Positions 38,477 through 47,029 of a stretch of 64,000 nucleotides of DNA are shown here, piece after piece. The notes beneath the pieces are model-generated. The model was not told the origin of the DNA. It worked only from the letters and a program-made list of their open reading frames with translations, and made no database searches. Origin of the DNA: Glaciibacter superstes DSM 21135. Lineage in GTDB: Bacteria; Actinomycetota; Actinomycetes; Actinomycetales; Microbacteriaceae. Within the stretch, counting starts at the first letter, position 1; the number at the start of each line of letters is the position of its first letter. The position numbers and the translations under genes were made by a program. The DNA is taken from the NCBI RefSeq assembly GCF_000421145.1, contig NZ_ATWH01000012.1:62001-126000 (forward strand). Direction: 5' to 3'.

Positions 38477-39454
38477 TCAGCCGAAGATCAGGAACAGTGC
38501 ATACGCGGCGGCAGCCGACGGCAGGATCGAATCGAGTCGGTCGAGGAAGCCGCCGTGGCCCGGGAGCCAGGAACTCATGTCTTTGATGCCCAGATCGCGT
38601 TTGACGAGCGATTCGGCGAGGTCTCCAAATGTCGCCGCCAGCAGGATGACGGCGCCGAAGACCAGCCCGAACCACCAGGGTTGTCCGAGCATGAACACAG
38701 CAAGCAAAACGCCGACAACGAGGCACACCAATGCGGCGCCAGCCAGGCCCTCCCAGGTCTTCTTCGGGCTGATCGTCGGCGCCATGGGATGCTTCCCGAA
38801 GGTGAGTCCGGCCGCATACGCGCCGGTGTCTGCCGAGATCACCAGCAGGAGGAAAGCGAGGGTCCACCATTGACCGCCTTCCTGCGCGGCCAGCAGAACG
38901 GCGAAACTGGCCAGGAAAACGACGTAGACCTCGATGAGGAAGGCTGCGCCGATGTCCTTCCGAACCTCCCGCAGCGTGACTCGCCGACTCGGCCACAACA
39001 GTTCGACCAGCCGCCACAGCGCGATGAAGGTGATTCCGCCGAGCGTTGCGAGCCACTGCCCGGTGGCATCCCAGTAGAAGGCGGCGGGCACCACCGCGAC
39101 GGCCGAAATGACAACGGGAATTCGCGGAACGTTGCGACCGGCCCTGCGTAACGCCTCGGCGAGTTCGAAAGCCGTAAAACCGACGATCACAACCGCGAAG
39201 ACCATGAACAGCTCTTTGATGAAGATCAGGCTGAACACCATCGCCAACCCGAGTACCAGGCCGATCAAGACTGCCAGGATCAGGTTGCGGCCCGTCCTGG
39301 CCTCAATGCGTTCGTTCGTCGCGTCGATCTGTGCCCTGGTGGCCTGCACCTGGCGTTCGAAGTCTGCCCTGGTGGCTTTCACCTGTGCCCGAAACTCCGC
39401 ACGGCCGCCGTGACCGGTCTTGTGCGGATTTCTCTCCTGAGGATCGTGAGCCAT
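38477..39454 (-). CDS. cdsA: Phosphatidate cytidylyltransferase (CDP-diglyceride synthase)
   Basis: Makes CDP-diacylglycerol, the precursor of all phospholipids, at the membrane. The 325-residue protein has an N-terminal soluble, charged extension (about 60 residues, with a helical RAQVKATRADFERQ repeat) and about eight helices. The CDS signature is clear near the end (ESLVKRDLGIKDMSSWLPGH, with the Asp-rich tail LDRLDS). It follows frr by 12 bp in the usual frr-cdsA arrangement. Confidence 0.95.
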   Translation of the reverse strand: MAHDPQERNPHKTGHGGRAEFRAQVKATRADFERQVQATRAQIDATNERIEARTGRNLILAVLIGLVLGLAMVFSLIFIKELFMVFAVVIVGFTAFELAEALRRAGRNVPRIPVVISAVAVVPAAFYWDATGQWLATLGGITFIALWRLVELLWPSRRVTLREVRKDIGAAFLIEVYVVFLASFAVLLAAQEGGQWWTLAFLLLVISADTGAYAAGLTFGKHPMAPTISPKKTWEGLAGAALVCLVVGVLLAVFMLGQPWWFGLVFGAVILLAATFGDLAESLVKRDLGIKDMSSWLPGHGGFLDRLDSILPSAAAAYALFLIFG

Positions 39455-39466
39455 GACGAGAGATCC

Positions 39467-40021
39467 CTAGATTTCGAGGAGTTCGGATTCCTTGCGCTTG
39501 AGCGCGTCGTCAATGCCGTCGACGTGACTCTTCGTGATCTGCTCGAGTTCCTTCTCAGCCCTGGCCACCTCGTCGTCGCCGACTTCGCTCTTCAGCGCAT
39601 CGAGTTCGTCCTTCGCCTTGCGGCGGATGTTGCGCACGGAGACCTTGGCGTCTTCGGCTTTGGCCTTGACGATCTTCACGAACTCCTTGCGGCGGTCGGC
39701 CGTGAGCTCAGGCAGCGTCGCCCTGATGACGGTGCCGTCGTTTCCGACGTTCGCCCCGAGGTTCGGCGTGTCCCTGATGGCCTGCTCCATGTCACGAAGC
39801 GCACCCTTGTCGTACGGGGTGATCAGGAGCGTACGTGCCTCCTGATTGTGCAGCGAGGCGAGCTGGCCGAGTGGGGTCGGCGTTCCGTAGTAATTCACCA
39901 GAATCTTCTGGAAGAGTTGCGGGTTGGCGCGCCCGGTTCGCACCGTCGCGAAGTCGTCTTTGGCGGCTTCGAGCGCACGGCTCATACGGGAAGTGGTATC
40001 GGACAGTACATCCGCGATCAC
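39467..40021 (-). CDS. frr: Ribosome recycling factor
   Basis: Splits post-termination ribosomes with EF-G. The 184-residue length is standard, with the hallmark [19 protein letters not shown] and the C-terminal [19 protein letters not shown]. The GTG at 40021 is set by AAGGAG 5 bases upstream. It is followed by cdsA and preceded by pyrH, as in most bacteria. Confidence 0.98.
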   Translation of the reverse strand: MIADVLSDTTSRMSRALEAAKDDFATVRTGRANPQLFQKILVNYYGTPTPLGQLASLHNQEARTLLITPYDKGALRDMEQAIRDTPNLGANVGNDGTVIRATLPELTADRRKEFVKIVKAKAEDAKVSVRNIRRKAKDELDALKSEVGDDEVARAEKELEQITKSHVDGIDDALKRKESELLEI

Positions 40022-40053
40022 GGTGACTCCTTCAGTTTGTGGCTTCGCCCATT

Positions 40054-40785
40054 CTAGTTGGAGACGAGGGTGCCGATCTCGGAGCCGAGAATCGCGGCCG
40101 TAACGTTTCCGTCCGGTGCCATGCCGAACACCCGCATCGGCATCCCGTTGTCCATACACAAGCTGAACGAGGTGGAGTCGACGACCTTGAGTCCGCGCTG
40201 GAGCGCTTCCTGGTAAGTGATGTGGTCGATTCGCTGGGCATCGGGGTTGGTGCGAGGGTCATCGGAATAAACGCCGTCTACGCCGTTCTTGGCAACCAGC
40301 ACCACGTCGGCAAAGATCTCAAGGGCCCGCTGGGCGGCAACGGTGTCTGTGGAGAAATATGGCAGGCCGGCGCCGGCGCCGAAGATCACGACACGGCCCT
40401 TCTCAAGGTGACGCTCTGCTCGACGTGGAATGTACGGCTCTGCAACCTGTGTCATTGAAATGGCCGACTGCACCCTGGTCTCCGCGCCGGCCTGCTCAAG
40501 GAAGTCCTGGAGGGCGAGTGCGTTCATCACTGTGCCGAGCATTCCCATGTAGTCGGCTCGACCACGGTCCATGCCACGTTGGGACAGTTCTGCACCACGG
40601 AAGAAGTTGCCTCCGCCGACGACGATCGCGATCTCAACCTCGCGCGCGGCCTCTGCGATCTCCCTGGCCAGCGCACTGACCACGTCAGGGTTGACCCCCA
40701 GGCCACCTCCACCGAATGCCTCTCCCGAGAGCTTCAGAAGTACCCTGCGTCGCTTGGCAGTGGTGCTGGGGAGCGTGTCATTCAT
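40054..40785 (-). CDS. pyrH: UMP kinase
   Basis: Phosphorylates UMP to UDP. The 243-residue amino-acid-kinase fold shows [12 protein letters not shown], the [12 protein letters not shown] loop, [15 protein letters not shown] and [14 protein letters not shown]. It has its own 156-bp upstream gap after the tsf terminator and precedes frr by 32 bp. Confidence 0.98.
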   Translation of the reverse strand: MNDTLPSTTAKRRRVLLKLSGEAFGGGGLGVNPDVVSALAREIAEAAREVEIAIVVGGGNFFRGAELSQRGMDRGRADYMGMLGTVMNALALQDFLEQAGAETRVQSAISMTQVAEPYIPRRAERHLEKGRVVIFGAGAGLPYFSTDTVAAQRALEIFADVVLVAKNGVDGVYSDDPRTNPDAQRIDHITYQEALQRGLKVVDSTSFSLCMDNGMPMRVFGMAPDGNVTAAILGSEIGTLVSN

Positions 40786-40886
40786 TCGGTGAAAACCTTC
40801 CGTCGTGGCCTGTGACTAAAACTACCGGGTGCGACTCGGTGTCGCCTCACTGATGTCGCTTCACTGATGTCGCCGCAGCGCGAAAA

Positions 40887-40914
40887 AGACCGGACCGCTT
40901 TCGCAGTCCGGTCT
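40887..40914 (-). terminator. Rho-independent terminator after tsf
   Basis: On the minus strand a 9-bp stem AGACCGGAC/GTCCGGTCT closes a 10-base loop and is followed directly by TTTTT. It ends the rpsB-tsf transcript before pyrH. Confidence 0.85.
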
Positions 40915-40941
40915 CTTCGGCGTTGGTGATCGCAGCGCTGG

Positions 40942-41769
40942 TTACGCGCCGACCTTGAACCGGGCGAAGCCCGAAACGGTCAGTCCCGCATCCGCCAGTA
41001 CTTTACTGATGGACAGCTTGTTGTCCTTCGCGTAGTCCTGCTCGAGAAGGGCGACCTGCTTGAAGTAGGCGTTGACGCGGCCCTCGACGATCTTCGGCAG
41101 TGCCGCTTCCGGCTTGCCTTCGTTCTTCGAGATCTCGGTGACGATCTTGCGTTCTGCTTCGACCGCGGCCTCTGGAACGTCTTCCTTGCCGAGGTACTCG
41201 GGGTTGGCGAACGAGATGTGCTGGGCGACGCTCCGCGCCGTCTCAGCGTCGTCTCCCGCGTAGCCGAGCACAACGCCGACCTGTGGGGGCAGGTCTTTGT
41301 TGGTCTTGTGCAGGTAGATCGCGAAGTGCTCGCCGGTAACGGATGCGACACGACGCAGTTCGATCTTCTCGCCGAGGATCGCCGCTTCGTCGTTGATCAG
41401 GTCCGCGACGTTCTGGCTGCCGGCAGATGCAGCGAGGCCCTGTTCGACCGACGCTGCCCCAGCTGCTGCAACAGCATCAAGGACCTTCTCGCTGAGCGCG
41501 ACGAACTTGTCGCCCTTGGCGACGAAGTCGGTCTCGCAGGCGAGTTCGATCAGCGTGGCGGTGTCACCGGTCTCCTTGGCAGCGACGAGGCCCTCTGAGG
41601 TGGAACGGTCCGCGCGCTTGGAATTGCCCTTCGCACCCTTGAGGCGGAGGATCTCGACGGCCTTCTCCATGTCGCCTTCGGCTTCGACGAGGGCGTTCTT
41701 GGTGTCGACCATTCCGGTTCCGAGGCGCTCGCGCAGAGCCTTGACGTCTTCGAGGCTGAAGTTTGCCAT
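40942..41769 (-). CDS. tsf: Elongation factor Ts
   Basis: Nucleotide exchange factor for EF-Tu. The 275-residue protein begins MANFSLEDVKALRERLGTGM and contains TDFVAKGDKFVALSEKV and HISFANPEYL. The ATG at 41769 lies 13 bp after rpsB, with AAGGAA upstream. The longer frame to 42129 overlaps the rpsB tail in another frame and is not real. Confidence 0.98.
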   Translation of the reverse strand: MANFSLEDVKALRERLGTGMVDTKNALVEAEGDMEKAVEILRLKGAKGNSKRADRSTSEGLVAAKETGDTATLIELACETDFVAKGDKFVALSEKVLDAVAAAGAASVEQGLAASAGSQNVADLINDEAAILGEKIELRRVASVTGEHFAIYLHKTNKDLPPQVGVVLGYAGDDAETARSVAQHISFANPEYLGKEDVPEAAVEAERKIVTEISKNEGKPEAALPKIVEGRVNAYFKQVALLEQDYAKDNKLSISKVLADAGLTVSGFARFKVGA

Positions 41770-41782
41770 ACCTATGAGTTCC

Positions 41783-42835
41783 TTACTTCTTCTTGGTGTC
41801 GGCTGCGTCGGCGTCTGCATCGGCAGGTGCGTCAGCATCTGCATCGGCAGGTGCATCGGCATCCGGTGCTGCGTCGGCGGGTGCTGCGTCAGTCTCGGCT
41901 GCCTCTGCCGACGCCGAATCGGTGTCCTGTGGCTTCTCTTCGACAGCAGCAGTCTCTTCGACAGCGGCGGTGTCTTCGGCAGCCACCTTCTCGTCGGCGA
42001 CCTTGGCGGTCTCGGCGGAGGACTGCTCAGGAGTCGTCTCGCCTGCTGCAGTTTCGGTCGCAGCGCCTTCGGATTCAGACGCCTGCAGGAGTTCGGCCTC
42101 CCAGGCGGCGAGCGGCTCGACCTCTGCACCCTCTTCGGGCTTCTGGTGGCGCTGAATCAGACCCTCGGCAGCTGCATCCGCAATGATGCGGGTGAGCAGG
42201 CCGACCGAACGGATGGCGTCGTCGTTGCCCGGGATCGGGTACTGGACGTCATCGGGGTCGCAGTTGGTGTCGAGGATGGCGATCACCGGGATGCCGAGCT
42301 TCTTGGCCTCGTCGATGGCGAGGTGCTCCTTGTTGGTGTCCACGATCCAGAGCGCCGACGGCGTCTTGGTGAGGTTGCGGATGCCGCCGAGGCTCTTGTG
42401 CAGCTTGGTGAGCTCACGCTTCTTGATGAGGAGCTCTTTCTTGGTGAAGCCACTCTTCGCGGTGTCTTCGAAGTCGAGCTCTTCCAGCTCCTTCATGCGC
42501 GCGAGGCGCTTGGAAACTGTCTGGAAGTTGGTGAGGAGGCCACCGAGCCAGCGCTGGTTGACATAGGGCTGGCCGACACGCGTCGCCTGCTCCGAGATCG
42601 CTTCCTGCGCCTGCTTCTTGGTGCCGACGAAGAGGATGGTGCCGCCGTGGGCGACCGTCTCCTTGACGAAGTCGTATGCGCGGTCGACGAATGCGAGCGA
42701 CTGCTGCAGGTCGATGATGTAGATGCCGGAACGCTCGGTGAAGATGAAACGCTTCATCTTCGGGTTCCAACGGCGGGTCTGGTGCCCGAAGTGCACGCCG
42801 CTGTCGAGCAGCTGGCGGATGGTGACGACGGCCAT
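41783..42835 (-). CDS. rpsB: 30S ribosomal protein S2 with long acidic C-terminal tail
   Basis: S2 binds the back of the 30S head and helps recruit S1-like factors. The conserved core is about 240 residues ([23 protein letters not shown] to [11 protein letters not shown]). A further ~100 residues form an Ala/Asp/Glu-rich tail ending in [28 protein letters not shown] repeats, giving 350 residues in all. AAGGAG lies 8 bases before the ATG. It is the first gene of the rpsB-tsf operon. Confidence 0.97.
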   Translation of the reverse strand: MAVVTIRQLLDSGVHFGHQTRRWNPKMKRFIFTERSGIYIIDLQQSLAFVDRAYDFVKETVAHGGTILFVGTKKQAQEAISEQATRVGQPYVNQRWLGGLLTNFQTVSKRLARMKELEELDFEDTAKSGFTKKELLIKKRELTKLHKSLGGIRNLTKTPSALWIVDTNKEHLAIDEAKKLGIPVIAILDTNCDPDDVQYPIPGNDDAIRSVGLLTRIIADAAAEGLIQRHQKPEEGAEVEPLAAWEAELLQASESEGAATETAAGETTPEQSSAETAKVADEKVAAEDTAAVEETAAVEEKPQDTDSASAEAAETDAAPADAAPDADAPADADADAPADADADAADTKKK

Positions 42836-43139
42836 GAGCCGTACTCCTTGTCCGGCGGCATCCTGCGGGCAGGGTGACGCCAATCGGTTCTGTGTGATGA
42901 TCGGTTGACCAGCACTCCTGGTGCCCGGCACACGTCCGCCTGGCTCGTGAGAGCCGGACCGAGTGGATGTGGAGGCCGAATGGGCACGCGTAGTCAGCGC
43001 ACAAAGCGCTGCTGAAGTTAGTTTAGCACCTGTCCGGCGATGGTTTACGCCCCTGGTTGATCGCGTGTAGTCCTCCACAGGAGTGCAGCAACACACACTC
43101 TCCACCGATCCAGACGGACCCCGACTCAGCGCGCACCGG
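42836..43139. other. Divergent region between rpsB and the M23 peptidase gene
   Basis: This ~300-bp gap holds the rpsB promoter and an rpsB leader of about 175 bases. I see no conserved leader motif that I can name and no open frame that looks real. Part of it may be the N-terminus of the peptidase if its start is the GTG at 43083. Confidence 0.5.
43020..43025 (-). promoter_or_regulatory. Extended -10 promoter for rpsB-tsf
   Basis: On the minus strand TGCTAAACT is an extended -10 (TGnTAAACT), with GTAAAC 17 bases upstream as a weak -35. It would give a leader of about 175 bases. Confidence 0.5.
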
Positions 43140-43670
43140 ATGCGGCACCGTTGGAGTGTGAAGCTTCCGCGACCGATCCGAACGAGCGCCCTCTGCGCGA
43201 GAATGCTCGCCATCGTCCTCTTGGGGACCATGGTGTCTGCCACACCAGCTGCCGGAGCCGAGGGTTCATGGGAATGGCCGGTATCCCCGCCTCACACCGT
43301 CACCCGTTCCTTTGAAGCGCCGCCGACACCGTATTCCGCCGGTCATCGCGGTATCGACATCGCTCTGCACCCTGGCGCTCCGGTGACCGCGCCCGAAGCC
43401 GGAGTCGTTCATTTCGCGGGTGTCGTCGTCGATCGCCCTGTCCTCTCCATCGCGCACGAGGGAGACCTCCTCTCTAGCTTCGAACCGCTGGACGCCGTTG
43501 TCGCAGAAGGCGAGAGCGTTCTGAAGGGCCAGGTCGTCGGCACGGTGTCGACCGGCGGGCATTGCTCGGCGACGTGCCTGCATCTCGGGGTCCGGCTGCA
43601 CGGCCAGTACGTGTCGCCGCTGCTCTTACTCGGAGAGGTGCCGCCCGCCGTGCTCCTCCCCCTTGAGTAG
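43140..43670 (+). CDS. Exported M23-family metallopeptidase (murein endopeptidase-like)
   Basis: A 176-residue protein with a signal peptide ([25 protein letters not shown]) and a LytM/M23 domain. The zinc ligands are visible as [12 protein letters not shown] (His and Asp) and CLHLGVRL (His). Such enzymes cut peptidoglycan cross-bridges. Start choice is uncertain: ATG 43140, GTG 43083 and GTG 43158 are all in frame and none has a good ribosome binding site. Confidence 0.85.
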   Translation: MRHRWSVKLPRPIRTSALCARMLAIVLLGTMVSATPAAGAEGSWEWPVSPPHTVTRSFEAPPTPYSAGHRGIDIALHPGAPVTAPEAGVVHFAGVVVDRPVLSIAHEGDLLSSFEPLDAVVAEGESVLKGQVVGTVSTGGHCSATCLHLGVRLHGQYVSPLLLLGEVPPAVLLPLE

Positions 43671-43707
43671 CTTCGCTGGCCCGGGCAGGTGCCGAGAGTC
43701 GCCCTCT

Positions 43708-43764
43708 GCGCCGGGAATCGCCCGCGCAACGGCGATTCCCGGCGCCACTGGCGATTCCCGGCGC
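43708..43764. terminator. Hairpin with a duplicated right arm between M23 gene and xerC
   Basis: GCGCCGGGAATCGCC (43708-43722) is complementary to GGCGATTCCCGGCGC at 43731-43745 and to an identical second copy at 43750-43764. It sits between two convergent genes, so it probably ends both transcripts. The second copy abuts the xerC stop codon. Confidence 0.7.
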
Positions 43765-43765
43765 A

Positions 43766-44695
43766 TCAGGCGCGGGGATGCGCGGTGCGGTAGGTCTGCT
43801 TCAGGCGCTCTGCTGACACATGTGTGTAGATCTGCGTGGTGCCGAGGCTGGCGTGTCCGAGCAGCTCCTGCACTGCGCGCAGGTCCGCACCACCGTCGAG
43901 CAAGTGGGTGGCCGCCGTGTGACGGAGCGCATGCGGTCCGGCCGGCCCGTTGCCTGGAATCTCCGCGAGCAGACCGGCGACAAGTCGATACACGGCACGA
44001 ACACCGAGCCGCGATCGGCGAGCGCCGAGGAACAGCGCCCTCGTCGAAACAGGATGCGAACCGTCAGCCACCGGCGACTTCTCTAGTACCGGTCGCGCTC
44101 GACGCAGATAGTCGACGACGGCCGACTGGGCAGGCACCCCGAACGGCACCACCCTTTCTTTTCCGCCTTTGCCCGTCACCCGCACGGTCAACCTGTCGAG
44201 GTCGACATCGCCAACGTCGAGTCCGACAAGTTCAGACACTCGGAGCCCGGAAGCGTACAGCAGCTCGACCACTGCACGGTCCCTCATCGCCGCCGGGTCG
44301 TCATCCGCTGCTCGCAGCTCGAGGCTCCCCAGCAGTTCGTCCATCTGTCCCCTGTTGATCACGCGGGGCAGAGTTCGGCCGGGTTTCGGCGAGCGCAGTC
44401 TCAGGCCGGGATCGGCCGGTATCACGCCTGTGCGTGCGAGCCAGGCCGTGAAGCTCCGTGCGGATGCGGCGTGCCGGGCGATCGATGCTCGGGAGAGGCC
44501 TGTCTGGGTGTCGTCCCACAGCCACTCCCTCAGCAGGTCGAGACTCATCCCTTCTGTGGTGTCAGTGTCTCTTCGACCGGCGAAACCCTCAAGCTGGCGC
44601 AGGTCGGTGCGATAGGCCCGCACGGTGTTCGTCGAGAATCCCCGCTCAGCTGTGAGGTACAGCATGAACTCCTCAATGGCGACGACAAGCTTCAT
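43766..44695 (-). CDS. xerC: Tyrosine recombinase XerC
   Basis: Resolves chromosome dimers at dif with XerD. The 309-residue protein has the SAM-like N-terminal domain (FMLYLTAERGFSTNTVRAY). The catalytic residues appear as Arg in YASGLRVSEL, Lys in VTGKGGKERVVPF, His-x-x-Arg in HALRHTAATHLL, His in LLGHASLGTTQ and the nucleophilic Tyr in IYTHVS. Its position between rpsB and dprA is the normal chromosomal one, so this is the housekeeping enzyme and not a phage integrase. Start 44695 gives standard length. Confidence 0.95.
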   Translation of the reverse strand: MKLVVAIEEFMLYLTAERGFSTNTVRAYRTDLRQLEGFAGRRDTDTTEGMSLDLLREWLWDDTQTGLSRASIARHAASARSFTAWLARTGVIPADPGLRLRSPKPGRTLPRVINRGQMDELLGSLELRAADDDPAAMRDRAVVELLYASGLRVSELVGLDVGDVDLDRLTVRVTGKGGKERVVPFGVPAQSAVVDYLRRARPVLEKSPVADGSHPVSTRALFLGARRSRLGVRAVYRLVAGLLAEIPGNGPAGPHALRHTAATHLLDGGADLRAVQELLGHASLGTTQIYTHVSAERLKQTYRTAHPRA

Positions 44696-44767
44696 GTTCT
44701 CAGCATTGCGGTTCAGGCCTCGAAAGCCGGCGGCGACTGGCTGAAACGCCACATCACCAGTGCAAAA

Positions 44768-45667
44768 TCACACCTGACGGGAGAAGGCCTCCGTGCGCTC
44801 GTCGGCGCTAAGCTCCTCCATGCGGTCGAGGAAATCGGAGTTGAATCCGCTCACCGGTTTGAAGGCGCCAATCGGCACGACGGAGTGGGTCACCTGGTCT
44901 GCGTAGACGTTCACGAGATTGATGGACTGACCTCCATCGACGCCCGTGAGTTCCCGTTCGGGTGCAGAGAGGTCCATGGTGTAACAGGTCGCCGCCGCGA
45001 CCGACACCGGGATTCCCGCGAACATCCCGGTCGTCGCGTAATGGAGGTGACCGCCGAGTATGGCCCGGATGTCGCTGCCCGCGACGACCTCGGCCAGGGA
45101 GTCCTGCTCCCGCAACTCGAGGATGTTCATGAGGTGCAGTGGGGTCGGTACCGGCGGGTGGTGAAGTGCCAGGATGCTGCCGAGCTCGGCAGGCGAGCTG
45201 AGCACGTCTGCCAGCCAGGCTCTTTGCTGTTCAGACACGTCTCCGTGGTGGAACCCGGGCACGCTCGTGTCGAGGGCGATAATCCGGAGGCCGCCGATGT
45301 CGAAGACCCGATCGACGGGTTCGGCCGTGCCCGCTTCGCGGAGGAGTTCGGTGCGGAACGCCGATCGCTCGTCGTGATTGCCCATCACCCAGACCACCGT
45401 GGCACCGAGCCGATCAGCTGCGATCTCGACCTGGTCGCGAACGCGACGGTAGGCGTCTGGCTCACCACGGTCGGTGATATCCCCGGTCAGCACGATTGCG
45501 CTCGGTTGCAGGCCGGTGAGCTCCAATTGCGCCAGTGCCCGTTGGAGAGTGCGGTCGGTATCGACCCTGTCGTAGAGGGCACGCCCTTCGCTCAGGTAGT
45601 GCGTGTCACTGATGTGCACGATCAGCTGCGATGCGGCAGCGTGCTGGCCCAGCTGAACGGTTGGCAT
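44768..45667 (-). CDS. Calcineurin-like metallophosphoesterase (CpdA/cAMP phosphodiesterase-like)
   Basis: A 299-residue metal-dependent phosphoesterase. All five metal motifs are present: VHISDTHY, LTGDITDRG, VMGNHDER, ILALHHPP and LGGHLHYATTG. This order and the GNHDER context fit the CpdA/Icc class, often cyclic-nucleotide phosphodiesterases; substrate is unverified. The ATG at 45667 is set by AAGGGG 7 bases upstream. It sits between dprA and xerC, which are usually adjacent. Confidence 0.9.
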   Translation of the reverse strand: MPTVQLGQHAAASQLIVHISDTHYLSEGRALYDRVDTDRTLQRALAQLELTGLQPSAIVLTGDITDRGEPDAYRRVRDQVEIAADRLGATVVWVMGNHDERSAFRTELLREAGTAEPVDRVFDIGGLRIIALDTSVPGFHHGDVSEQQRAWLADVLSSPAELGSILALHHPPVPTPLHLMNILELREQDSLAEVVAGSDIRAILGGHLHYATTGMFAGIPVSVAAATCYTMDLSAPERELTGVDGGQSINLVNVYADQVTHSVVPIGAFKPVSGFNSDFLDRMEELSADERTEAFSRQV

Positions 45668-45724
45668 GCTGCACCCCTTCTTCTCTCGAGCGACCAGACT
45701 ACGGGCTGGGGGTGACACTCGGCA

Positions 45725-47029
45725 TCATCGCGATTGAGACCGCAGCCAGCCGCCGGCACCCTCGCGAACCACCCCCTCCAGCCCGAACAGCCCGAGCACC
45801 GAGACCACCGATGCAACAGAGAGCCCCGCACGACGAGCGATGTCTGCCACCGGACGCGGTGAGCGCGCGCTCAGGGCGTCAAGAACCCGAACCTGGTCGC
45901 TGGTGCGCTGCCCCGCGTCTGATGGTCGGTCATCAAGTGGAAGGTCGAGTTCGACAGCGCCGAGTCCCGGCGACGCCAGTTCGGCCATCTCTGCCGCGTT
46001 TGTCACGCAGAACGCATCGTATTCGCGAATCAGTCGATGGCATCCGGCCGAGGTCGGCGACGTGACCGGCCCCGGGACTGCACCGAGCGGGCGACCGAGC
46101 GCAGCGGCGTGGCCTGCCGTGTTGAGCGATCCGGACCGCCACCCGGCCTCAAGCACGATCGTCGCCAGACTGGAAGCCGCGATCAACCGATTTCTCTGCA
46201 AAAACCTCCACTTGGTCGGTGCTGACCCGCACGGCAGTTCGGAAACGACGGCTCCGGCATCCGCGATACGGCTGAGCAGTGCGTCGTGTCCGCTGGGGTA
46301 AAAGCGGTCGACGCCTCCCGCGAGGAACGCGACGGTGAGGCCCCGACTGGCCAGTGCCGACCGGTGGGCCATCCCGTCGATGCCGTATGCGGCCCCGGAA
46401 ACGATGGCGAACCCTCGATCGACCAGCCCGGCCGCGGCTTCCATGGCGACATGTTCCCCGTATCCGGTTGCCGCGCGGGCACCGACGAGTGCGAGCGAAT
46501 GCGGCAGCGCGGCGAGCGCCGCCTGGACTCCCCGCCACCACAGGGCAAGCGGGGCGTGCGCGCCGAGATCGTCGACTGCGCGCGGCCAGAGTGGGTCCTC
46601 AGGCAGCAGAAGTGCAGCCCGAACGCGCTGAGCCTGCTGCATCGAACGGATGATGTCGGCCGATTTCAACCGCGGGCGCCACCGTGCGAGCCCCTGCCCG
46701 ATCCCGGCTTCCAGTTGGGGATCGACTTGTGCTCCCACACCTTTCACAGCATCCGCGAGCTTCGCGGGAGACCAGGAGTCAAGAACGGCGGTAAGCGACG
46801 TGGCTGCGCCGAGGTAGCCGACAAGCAACCCTGCGACCGCGTCGCCGGGTTCGGCGATTCCCGTCCAGGCGGCGCGCGCAAAGACATCCGCCACGGGTAC
46901 TTCCGGCATGTCTGGACTGTCTGGCCCGTCATGCCCGTCTGACCCATCTGACCCGCCCGACCCGCCTGGTCGTACGAGGCGCGCAAGCCGACCGACCTCC
47001 GACGAGTCGAGTCCGAATTGTGTGGTCAC
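45725..47029 (-). CDS. dprA: DNA-processing protein DprA with glycine-rich N-terminal linker
   Basis: DprA loads RecA on incoming single-stranded DNA. The Rossmann-like core shows SLALVGARAATGYGEH, IVSGAAYGIDGMAHR, LAGGVDRFYPSGHDALL and RNRLIAASSLATIVLEAGW; a C-terminal winged helix follows. Residues 21-42 are a Gly/Ser/Asp-rich stretch (PGGSGGSDGSDGHDGPDSPD). The GTG at 47029 overlaps the comM stop by 4 bp (GTGA), which fixes the start. 434 residues. Confidence 0.95.
   Translation of the reverse strand: MTTQFGLDSSEVGRLARLVRPGGSGGSDGSDGHDGPDSPDMPEVPVADVFARAAWTGIAEPGDAVAGLLVGYLGAATSLTAVLDSWSPAKLADAVKGVGAQVDPQLEAGIGQGLARWRPRLKSADIIRSMQQAQRVRAALLLPEDPLWPRAVDDLGAHAPLALWWRGVQAALAALPHSLALVGARAATGYGEHVAMEAAAGLVDRGFAIVSGAAYGIDGMAHRSALASRGLTVAFLAGGVDRFYPSGHDALLSRIADAGAVVSELPCGSAPTKWRFLQRNRLIAASSLATIVLEAGWRSGSLNTAGHAAALGRPLGAVPGPVTSPTSAGCHRLIREYDAFCVTNAAEMAELASPGLGAVELDLPLDDRPSDAGQRTSDQVRVLDALSARSPRPVADIARRAGLSVASVVSVLGLFGLEGVVREGAGGWLRSQSR

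Noticed and set aside
38418..39056. N-terminal extension of the DivIVA-repeat gene
   Set aside because: Runs through cdsA in another frame with no conserved sequence; the GTG at 38417 has a ribosome binding site.
41770..42129. N-terminal extension of tsf
   Set aside because: Covers the rpsB tail in a shifted frame; Pro/Arg-rich artefact.
43766..44695. Phage integrase
   Set aside because: Sequence and location fit housekeeping XerC; no phage genes or attachment sites nearby.
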